From JASFTV01 sp050050615 (GTDB lineage: Bacteria > Desulfobacterota > DSM-4660 > Desulfatiglandales > HGW-15): a stretch of 12,080 nucleotides of DNA. The position numbers and the translations under genes are program-made. Position 1 is the first letter of the stretch. Each line of letters opens with the position of its first letter. Below the pieces are notes generated by a model. That model was not told where the DNA came from, did no database searches, and was given only the letters and a program-made list of their open reading frames with translations. Below are positions 1 to 4,841 of the stretch, piece after piece. The DNA is taken from assembly GCA_050050615.1 (NCBI GenBank), contig JASFTV010000083.1, positions 1 to 12,080 on the forward strand, in the 5' to 3' direction.

Positions 1-209
1 GGTTGAGGCCTCATTCCTCTAACCCTTTATCCGCCCAAGGAGGCCCTATTGAATCCTGCGGTTCAACCCTGGTCACAAGCCTTGCCACAAAGTCCAATCA
101 CTTCCTTTTTCGCTGAAAGGAGGGTTGCGCCCTGGGTGACATCCCCGGCAGCATAAAGACCATCGATGCTTGTGCGCAAATTTTCATCAACAAGGCTGCC
201 CTGCGACAA
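1..209 (-). pseudogene. C-terminal remnant of an FAD/NAD-dependent oxidoreductase
   Basis: Reading the minus strand from 209 down to 63 gives a peptide containing VDENLRTSIDGLYAAGDV, then TLLSAKKEVIGL and a final DQG before TGA (65-63). This is the C-terminal FAD-binding signature of the pyridine-nucleotide-disulfide oxidoreductase (Pyr_redox_2) superfamily, where an RTS..G.YAAGD stretch contacts the flavin. After the TGA the same frame continues TAGFNRASLGG to TAA at 29-27. Family members usually have an Arg after the QG and then AG.N.AG, so the TGA probably replaced a CGA codon. No start codon or N-terminal dinucleotide-fold part exists: the frame hits TAA at 212-210 and upstream DNA belongs to the ferredoxin gene, whose 3' end it overlaps by about 20 nt. 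I read it as a truncated, nonsense-interrupted pseudogene. The family call rests on motif recognition only. Confidence 0.6.
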
Positions 210-708
210 TTAAAAGCGAATCTAGAATGGACCTGGAGGCCCTTTCCGCCTTTTCTTCGGCCAGTTTTTCCATTGGGCCGAAACCTAAAGCCCGGGTCGG
301 ACATACGCGTACGCAGGCCGGTTCAAGGCGGTGCGCCACCCTTTCAAAGCAGAAATTGCATTTACTCATTTTTCCGTCCTCAAGAAACCGCGGTGCCCCA
401 AAAGGACATACCAGTGCACAACTATGACAGCCTGTGCAAAGATCTTTTTTTGTAACGACGATGCCGTTCTCTTCGCTCTTATAAATGGCGCCGGTGGGAC
501 AGACCATGATGCATGGGGCGTCTCCACAGTGAAGGCAGGACATAGAGAGGAAAGCGATTCTTGCGGAAGGATACTTTCCTTTTTCCAATCGGGTGACATG
601 TCTAAAGGTCGGCCCTTCGCCCGGCAGATCATTCTGGTCAAGACAGGCGACCACGCACGCCATACAGCCAGTACACCGAAAAACATCAAAAGAGAAACCA
701 AGTTGCAT
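187..708 (-). CDS. 4Fe-4S polyferredoxin subunit, DmsB/NrfC/HycB type
   Basis: An electron-transfer subunit of 173 residues with sixteen cysteines in the four-cluster pattern of the DMSO-reductase B-subunit family. The cysteines are C12/15/18/22, C58/61/66/70, C91/94/97/101 and C117/120/132/136, predicting four [4Fe-4S] clusters. The CTGC and CPTGAI/CPFGAP segments are typical. Such proteins pass electrons between a molybdopterin or flavin oxidoreductase and a membrane or soluble partner. There is no twin-arginine signal, so a cytoplasmic location is likely. The ATG at 708 is preferred because relatives commonly begin near MQLGF; a GTG five codons upstream (723) is also possible. No molybdopterin catalytic subunit lies beside it. 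The only associated sequence is the oxidoreductase remnant that overlaps its 3' end, so its native partner may be lost or encoded elsewhere. The family is certain; the partner and substrate are unknown. Confidence 0.9.
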   Translation of the reverse strand: MQLGFSFDVFRCTGCMACVVACLDQNDLPGEGPTFRHVTRLEKGKYPSARIAFLSMSCLHCGDAPCIMVCPTGAIYKSEENGIVVTKKDLCTGCHSCALVCPFGAPRFLEDGKMSKCNFCFERVAHRLEPACVRVCPTRALGFGPMEKLAEEKAERASRSILDSLLIVAGQPC

Positions 709-720
709 CCCTAACCCAGG

Positions 721-736
721 CACTAATTATTTAGTG
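721..736. promoter_or_regulatory. AT-rich palindrome before the ferredoxin gene
   Basis: CACTAA-TTAT-TTAGTG is a perfect 6-bp inverted repeat with a 4-nt centre. It sits 12 nt upstream of the preferred ferredoxin start at 708. It could be an operator for a dimeric repressor or a small 5' hairpin. No clean -35 box accompanies it. Confidence 0.3.
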
Positions 737-756
737 ACGTTCAAAACTGTTCGCAT

Positions 757-803
757 GGCTGAGGCCTTATTCCGCTATCCTTTCACCAGCCTGGAGAGGC
801 CAT
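757..803. repeat. Diverged direct repeat of the window's first ~48 bp
   Basis: The stretch starting GGCTGAGGCCTTATTCC at 757 aligns with GGTTGAGGCCTCATTCC at position 1. I count 20 of the first 24 bases identical, and roughly 70% over about 47 bases with small gaps. The copy at position 1 lies in the 3' part of the oxidoreductase remnant, so this second copy may be the tail of another decayed oxidoreductase gene. The region 724-939 otherwise has no gene. Confidence 0.4.
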
Positions 804-939
804 GATCTTTTTCAAAAGGGGATATCTCAAAATAAGGATTCCACCGGAGCTTGCAGTGGCCAAAAATTCGAGATTGACACCCCTGAACACGTGGGAAGGG
901 ACCGAGCATTTGCCCATGTTCTAAGAGGCTTAAGTCTTT

Positions 940-1638
940 CTAGGATTCAATGTCGCCGAGACGAGCCTTCGCCATGGGGAAAAATGGAGATGTCTTGTAC
1001 TTATCGACGAATTCCTCGAGAACGGCCTTGGCCTTTTCATTCTGGTTTAGAAGCCTGTAAATTCTTGCCAGGCTGAGCATCGCCTGTTCTTTGAACAAGT
1101 CTTCCGCACCCGACATGACGGCGTTCAAGGTCTCAATCGCCTTTTCTAATTCTCCTTTCTCCTCGTAGCAGGCGGCCAGTGCCAGTCTGGCTAGAGCCTG
1201 ATATGGCGTATTATGAGGAATCTCGTTCAAGAATTTCTGATAAAGAGAGATCGCTTCATCATATTTCTTTTCGCGGTACTTTAGGTAGGCCATCTGCGGA
1301 GGAGCCAATCGGCTCACCTTTGAGAGACCATATTTATCCATGACCTTTTTGAAAAGCGCTTCCGATTTCTTTAAATCCTTTTCATCTCCCTTTAGATTCA
1401 TATCTTTGACAAGGTTATAGTAGGCCACATTGTATGCATTCTGGCCCTTTTTATGGATATAATCTAGATAGGTGTTGATACCGAGATAGACCAGTATAGC
1501 CGCCAGAACGGCCGCGCCAATGTATTGAAACTGCTTTGAGTGTTCCCTCACAAAGATGGCCGCTCTCGCAGACAAGGTCAGGAACTCGTCGGGGCTTTTT
1601 AACAGCTCTTTGCGACTGGGCTTTTTCGGCTTTGCCAT
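940..1638 (-). CDS. Membrane-anchored TPR protein, YfgM-like
   Basis: A protein of 232 residues. A basic N-terminus (MAKPKKPSRK) leads to one transmembrane helix at about residues 38-57, followed by a soluble helical region with TPR-like units at about 113-145, 148-175 and 183-212 (for example YDEAISLYQKFLNEIP and LARLALAACYEEKGELEKA). This matches the YfgM/TPR_21 type of inner-membrane protein, an ancillary chaperone at the Sec translocon in E. coli with its TPR region in the periplasm. Here the role is inferred from architecture only. The ATG at 1638 is chosen because GGGA lies 6 nt upstream; an in-frame ATG at 1650 has no Shine-Dalgarno sequence. It is divergent from dedA and has a promoter candidate about 35 bp upstream. 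No terminator is evident after the TAG. Confidence 0.85.
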   Translation of the reverse strand: MAKPKKPSRKELLKSPDEFLTLSARAAIFVREHSKQFQYIGAAVLAAILVYLGINTYLDYIHKKGQNAYNVAYYNLVKDMNLKGDEKDLKKSEALFKKVMDKYGLSKVSRLAPPQMAYLKYREKKYDEAISLYQKFLNEIPHNTPYQALARLALAACYEEKGELEKAIETLNAVMSGAEDLFKEQAMLSLARIYRLLNQNEKAKAVLEEFVDKYKTSPFFPMAKARLGDIES

Positions 1639-1673
1639 GGGTCGTCCCATCCGGTTTCGTTAAGTGGCTCATT

Positions 1674-1702
1674 TGTTTAACAAAAGCCTTGAGTTGAGTC
1701 AA
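1674..1702 (-). promoter_or_regulatory. Sigma-70 promoter candidate for the TPR gene
   Basis: On the minus strand, TTGACT (1702-1697) is followed after 17 bp by TAAACA (1679-1674), with a TG extended -10 element just before it. The -35 matches consensus at 5 of 6 positions; the -10 is weak but the extended element compensates. It would give a leader of about 30 nt before the ATG at 1638. Confidence 0.4.
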
Positions 1703-1704
1703 GG
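1687..1704. promoter_or_regulatory. Inverted repeat between divergent promoters
   Basis: CCTTGA-GTTGAG-TCAAGG has perfect 6-bp arms around a 6-bp centre. It covers the -35 box of the minus-strand promoter and ends 25 bp before the -35 of the dedA promoter. Position and symmetry suit an operator for a dimeric regulator; no regulator is encoded next to it. Confidence 0.3.
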
Positions 1705-1728
1705 TAAAAAGATTTCCTGTTTTTTCCT

Positions 1729-1756
1729 TTGAGAAGGCGTGTGAATCAAGTATAAA
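1729..1756 (+). promoter_or_regulatory. Sigma-70 promoter candidate for dedA
   Basis: TTGAGA (1729-1734) and TATAAA (1751-1756) are separated by 16 bp; each box matches the consensus at 5 of 6 positions. Transcription would begin near 1763, giving an untranslated leader of about 137 nt before the dedA start. Confidence 0.5.
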
Positions 1757-1784
1757 TAGCACGCCTGTTCAGCAAGAGAACCTT

Positions 1785-1846
1785 GCCCCGATGACCTGGC
1801 TTCCGTGGGACTGACATAAGGAAAACCTGTAGCCCACCGCAGGGGA
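1785..1846 (+). ncRNA. Structured leader element upstream of dedA (unknown class)
   Basis: In the presumed dedA leader, CCTGTAGCCCAC at 1826-1837 can pair without interruption with 5' segments GTGGG (1805-1809), CT (1811-1812), ACA (1814-1816) and GG (1820-1821). An AAAA loop closes the hairpin, giving about 12 base pairs with bulges only on the 5' side. An outer CCCC (1786-1789) can pair with GGGG (1842-1845), followed by ATTTT. I do not recognise it as a known riboswitch, 6S RNA or SRP RNA. It could be a cis-acting leader, a weak terminator/attenuator, or chance. Confidence 0.3.
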
Positions 1847-1899
1847 TTTTCAATCTAGAACGATTCCCGCCACCCTTGGAGGCGCTCTGAGTTCGCCAG

Positions 1900-2517
1900 A
1901 TGACTTATACGGCAAAATTCCTCAATGTCCTCAATTCCCTCCCCGATTCCCTCGTCTATATTTTGCTGGGCGTGAGTGCGTATGTGGAGAACATCTTCCC
2001 CCCTATTCCCGGCGATACCATTACCGCCTTTGCAGCATTCCTGGTGGGAGTCGGAAAGCTCAATTTTCTGTGGGTCTATCTGTCCACAACAGCGGGCAGT
2101 CTTCTGGGCTTTCTCACGCTCTTTTGGATCGGGACCTATCTGGGCCGGCGGTTCTTTATTCAAAAGGATTTCAGATTTCTCAAGGCCAGAGACATTATCA
2201 GAGCAGAGCAATGGTTCATAAGATATGGGTACCTTCTCATCGCCCTAAACCGATTTCTTCCAGGCATTCGTTCCGCGATCTCGGTGGCAGGCGGGATATC
2301 CCGATTGAAAACGATATGGGTCTCCACCCTGGCGTTCCTGAGTTGCGCGGTTTGGAATCTTATATGGATATGGTTGGGTCTCACCCTTGGAACTCGCTGG
2401 AAGGAGGTCGAGGCGGGGATGTCCCGCCTGATGACGAAATATGAGATAGCCTTATTCATTGTGTTGGGGCTGCTTATCATTCTCGGGTTGGCGCTAAAAA
2501 GATTGCGGAAGGCTTAA
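1900..2517 (+). CDS. DedA/SNARE-associated family inner-membrane protein
   Basis: A polytopic membrane protein of 205 residues, the usual DedA length. Two signature segments are present: ENIFPPIPGD (residues 30-39, acidic E30 and D39 flanking the re-entrant proline motif) and NRFLPGIRSAISVAGG (117-132, with R118 and R124). Hydrophobic segments fall at about 18-30, 41-52, 57-83, 125-135, 142-166 and 184-199. DedA proteins include undecaprenyl-phosphate and phosphatidylethanolamine flippases and support membrane homeostasis through the proton-motive force; the substrate here cannot be read from sequence. The start at ATG 1900 has only a weak ribosome site. A CGCC...GGCG hairpin (1868-1884) encloses a GGAGG too far upstream to serve as a normal Shine-Dalgarno. 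It is transcribed away from the TPR gene, with a separate promoter and a structured leader. Confidence 0.92.
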   Translation: MTYTAKFLNVLNSLPDSLVYILLGVSAYVENIFPPIPGDTITAFAAFLVGVGKLNFLWVYLSTTAGSLLGFLTLFWIGTYLGRRFFIQKDFRFLKARDIIRAEQWFIRYGYLLIALNRFLPGIRSAISVAGGISRLKTIWVSTLAFLSCAVWNLIWIWLGLTLGTRWKEVEAGMSRLMTKYEIALFIVLGLLIILGLALKRLRKA

Positions 2518-2591
2518 AAGAGGGACCTTGGCAAAGCTCATGCATGGGTCGCAAAACTGTGGCACGGCAGCATTTTCATATTTGATTTTCG

Positions 2592-2621
2592 TTGGCCAAG
2601 ATATATCTTTTATGATATAAG
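2592..2621 (+). promoter_or_regulatory. Extended -10 promoter candidate for moaA
   Basis: TTGGCC (2592-2597) is followed after 18 bp by TATAAG (2616-2621), preceded by TG at 2613-2614, giving an extended -10 (TGATATAAG). Transcription would start near 2628, leaving a leader of about 250 nt before the moaA start at 2877. Confidence 0.45.
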
Positions 2622-2694
2622 GTCTGTCATCATCCTTGTCCAAGAACGGTTTCCTGGTTTGCCTGGCTCATACGGATCTCTTTTCAAAAACGAA

Positions 2695-2784
2695 AAAGTC
2701 GGTGCCCCGGAGCCAGCATTGGGTCACAGGTGCGGTCCCGGAGGGGCGGGACAGGCGGGCGGAGGAGGGGTGCTCCCCTCTTTT
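2695..2784 (+). ncRNA. GC-rich structured moaA leader, riboswitch candidate
   Basis: A markedly GC-rich block lies inside an otherwise average-composition leader. It contains a perfect hairpin GTCCCG-GAGGGG-CGGGAC (2735-2752). Its loop GAGGGG (2741-2746) is identical to the 5' arm of the downstream terminator, so it could compete for the CCCCTC arm as an antiterminator. Just upstream, GCATTGGGTCA (2716-2726) loosely resembles the conserved GCACCTGGGTCA part of the moaA-associated Moco RNA motif. I could not match the rest of that motif. The gap 2518-2876 has no supported coding sequence. Confidence 0.35.
2765..2784 (+). terminator. Rho-independent terminator within the moaA leader
   Basis: GAGGGG-TGCT-CCCCTC followed directly by TTTT forms a perfect 6-bp GC-rich stem with a 4-nt loop and a short U tract on the plus strand only. 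It lies 250 bp after dedA and 92 bp before moaA. It may end dedA transcripts or, given the promoter at 2592, act as an attenuator of moaA. Confidence 0.6.
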
Positions 2785-2817
2785 GCATGGTCCTTCCCGG
2801 ATCGTCTTTGTTTTTCG

Positions 2818-2851
2818 CTCAAATTCTAGGGCCTTACGACCACAATTTGAG
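2818..2851 (+). repeat. Inverted repeat upstream of the moaA start
   Basis: CTCAAATT (2818-2825) and AATTTGAG (2844-2851) are perfect 8-bp arms around an 18-nt spacer, ending 25 nt before the moaA ATG. It could be a second leader hairpin controlling ribosome access, or an operator. Confidence 0.4.
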
Positions 2852-2876
2852 GCCATGTTCTGCTCTCAGGGTATCT

Positions 2877-3872
2877 ATGGGTTCTGAAGCGTCCGACAAC
2901 AAAAGTAAACGAAACATCAACTATCTGCGGCTATCGATTACTGACCGCTGCAACCTCCGTTGTATCTATTGCATGCCCGAGGAAGGCGTCGACTTCGTGC
3001 CCCATGGCCAAATCCTTGCCTATGAAGAGATGCTTCACCTTGTGACGATTGCCATGCAAACCGGCATCCGAAAAGTCAGATTGACCGGCGGCGAGCCCTT
3101 GGTACGCAAGGGGTTCATCCACTTTCTCGAAAGCCTATCCAGGATTGAAGGCTTGAAGGAGATCACACTGACCACCAACGGGGTCTTGTTGAAGGAGTTC
3201 GCCTCCGATATTAGAAACTGCGGTATTTGCCGCGTCAACGTGAGCCTGGACTCTCTCAAGGCTGAAAGGTTTTTTCATATCACGGGACGCAATTATTTTG
3301 AGCGGGTATACGAAGGGATTCAGGAAGCTGATCGTCTGGGCTTCAATCCTATCAAGATCAATGTGGTGGCTATCAAGGGGATCAATGACGATGAAATTCT
3401 GGATTTCGCCCGGTTAACCCTGGAAAAACCTTACCACATCCGTTTCATTGAGTTTATGCCCGTAGGTGAACAGAATACCTGGAGCTCGGGACGATTTATC
3501 TCGACAAGGGAAATCCTAAGCAGGATTCAGACTTTGGGAACGATAGAACCGATCCAGCACAACGGCTTGGACGGCCCTGCCGAGAGGTACAAGCTTGAGG
3601 GAGCTGAAGGCGAGATCGGTCTGATCGGGGCCATAAGCAGCCACTTCTGTGACCGGTGTAACCGGTTGCGTTTGACTGCCGAAGGCCATTTAAGGGGCTG
3701 TCTTTTTTCTGACCGAGAAATTGATATTAAGACACCCCTCAGAAAGGGCAAATCCGACGCCCATCTTCTTGAACTGCTCAAACGCGCCATTGAAAACAAG
3801 CCCAGAGGGCACACCGTTCTTAAGTCGGGACCTCGGAAATGTGTTCGCCAAATGTCCAGTATTGGAGGCTAG
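2877..3872 (+). CDS. moaA: GTP 3',8-cyclase MoaA, molybdenum cofactor biosynthesis
   Basis: A radical-SAM enzyme that converts GTP to (8S)-3',8-cyclo-7,8-dihydroguanosine 5'-triphosphate, the first step of molybdopterin synthesis, completed by MoaC. The 331-residue length is typical. The N-terminal radical-SAM cluster motif is C25-X3-C29-X2-C32 (RCNLRCIYC), with the SAM-binding GGEP at 71-74. The C-terminal cluster that binds GTP is C258, C261 and C275 (CDRCNRLRLTAEGHLRGC). The protein ends in the family's essential GG pair after an MSSIGG tail. The ATG at 2877, preceded by CAGGG, is chosen over an upstream in-frame ATG at 2730 whose extra 49 residues are unlike any MoaA and run through the terminator. 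No other moa/mog gene is adjacent. The product would serve molybdo- or tungstoenzymes, possibly including the partner of the nearby polyferredoxin. Confidence 0.96.
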   Translation: MGSEASDNKSKRNINYLRLSITDRCNLRCIYCMPEEGVDFVPHGQILAYEEMLHLVTIAMQTGIRKVRLTGGEPLVRKGFIHFLESLSRIEGLKEITLTTNGVLLKEFASDIRNCGICRVNVSLDSLKAERFFHITGRNYFERVYEGIQEADRLGFNPIKINVVAIKGINDDEILDFARLTLEKPYHIRFIEFMPVGEQNTWSSGRFISTREILSRIQTLGTIEPIQHNGLDGPAERYKLEGAEGEIGLIGAISSHFCDRCNRLRLTAEGHLRGCLFSDREIDIKTPLRKGKSDAHLLELLKRAIENKPRGHTVLKSGPRKCVRQMSSIGG

Positions 3873-3898
3873 ACTTGCTACCCCCTCCCTGAGGTCCC
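3827..3898. repeat. Inverted repeat spanning the moaA stop codon
   Basis: GGGACCTC (3827-3834) and GAGGTCCC (3891-3898) are perfect 8-bp complements separated by 56 nt, on either side of the moaA TAG. There is no T tract, so it is not a canonical terminator. It lies where moaA converges on the lipoprotein gene and could form a 3' stem-loop. Confidence 0.25.
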
Positions 3899-3953
3899 AG
3901 TTCGTCATTGGAATTGCCGGGCATCTGTTTTCTGTCAACCGAACGATTCAATC

Positions 3954-4820
3954 TCATTCAAGGTAAAAGGTCGCAAAACCGGGCGGACGGTCCAGCGCAA
4001 AGATCTGATCCGGAATCACTTTGTTAAAAGCCATCTTTCCATTCCGCAGCGTCAGTTTTTTTTCTCCTCTCTTATGGGCCATTCTCACTTCTTTCGCATA
4101 GCGAATGCCATGATCTTCCTCAAAGCCAGAAAACGCCAAATCGATTCCATCTTCCGGGAAAGTAACCTGCCGAGGGTGCAGACTTTCAGGATAAAAGTCT
4201 ATGGTTTCTACCTCTTCCCCTTTTTCATTGAACAGGTTCATCTGATTTGCCTCGAGAGACGTGATCCGATCATAGCGCCGGAGGGTGGGATAGCCTCGCA
4301 GAGCAGCCCAGATCATACGGTCGTCCAGTTCTGCCGGAAAGAATCGGGATAACGCTTCAGGGGTGAAAAACCCTTCGTATATCTTTTTCTCCGCAAAGGA
4401 GAGGACTTCTAGCCTGTCGCGAATAACCAATATGTGAACAATCGGGCGTCCCCAGGGATGGGTGATCTCGATCTTGATTCTAAAGGGGTCTTTGGTCCCC
4501 GCAATCAGAATATTGACATCCTGTGCCCAATAGCCGTCCTCGACCGACAAGCGGCAAATCCTGTAGAATGAGGAAACCCTGTTTTCTTGCTCCTGTATCC
4601 GGACTATAAGGCTCTTGAGCTGCTGCTCGCTGAACGGCTTTCGCGGGAGAGGGGGAGAGATGGTAGCGCAGCCGGGGTAAAAGGTGATCACGAGGAATAC
4701 CGTGAGGGTGTCAATGAACCTGGCATGCCTTTTTTTCGAATTTGCAGGGCCGATGATACGTTTTCTCGGTGGATTGGGACGCCTATTGAGACGGGCGCAG
4801 AAAAGGGGGGAAAGCTTCAT
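3954..4820 (-). CDS. LolB/DUF4292-like outer-membrane lipoprotein
   Basis: A lipoprotein of 288 residues with a hydrophobic stretch (TLTVFLVITF) and then YPGC, a slightly atypical lipobox with lipidated Cys at about residue 51. The mature part is rich in beta strands; segments such as DPFRIKIEITHPWGRPI, IRDRLEVLSFAEKKIYEGF and the later RQVTFPED recall the half-barrel of LolB and its DUF4292 relatives, which receive lipoproteins from LolA at the outer membrane. The assignment rests on architecture and is moderate. The N-terminal region before the hydrophobic core is long (about 35 residues), but no internal start codon gives a better signal peptide. The ATG lies 21 nt after the TPR lipoprotein stop, so the two genes are probably cotranscribed. 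It converges on moaA with no obvious terminator between them. Confidence 0.75.
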   Translation of the reverse strand: MKLSPLFCARLNRRPNPPRKRIIGPANSKKRHARFIDTLTVFLVITFYPGCATISPPLPRKPFSEQQLKSLIVRIQEQENRVSSFYRICRLSVEDGYWAQDVNILIAGTKDPFRIKIEITHPWGRPIVHILVIRDRLEVLSFAEKKIYEGFFTPEALSRFFPAELDDRMIWAALRGYPTLRRYDRITSLEANQMNLFNEKGEEVETIDFYPESLHPRQVTFPEDGIDLAFSGFEEDHGIRYAKEVRMAHKRGEKKLTLRNGKMAFNKVIPDQIFALDRPPGFATFYLE

Positions 4821-4841
4821 CAGGCATCTAAGCTCACTTTC

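Noticed and set aside
331..714. Open frames opposite or out of frame with the ferredoxin gene
   Set aside because: They are shadows of the cysteine-rich gene, with no domain, ribosome site or sensible composition.
1785..1860. 6S RNA, SRP RNA or a known riboswitch in the dedA leader
   Set aside because: The 6S long closing stem and the SRP GGAAGGAAGCAGCC-like core are absent; only an unclassified hairpin can be supported.
2730..2876. Upstream in-frame extension of moaA by 49 residues
   Set aside because: The extra residues are Arg/Gly-rich, unlike any MoaA N-terminus, and are encoded by the leader hairpin and terminator; a normal-length MoaA starts at 2877.
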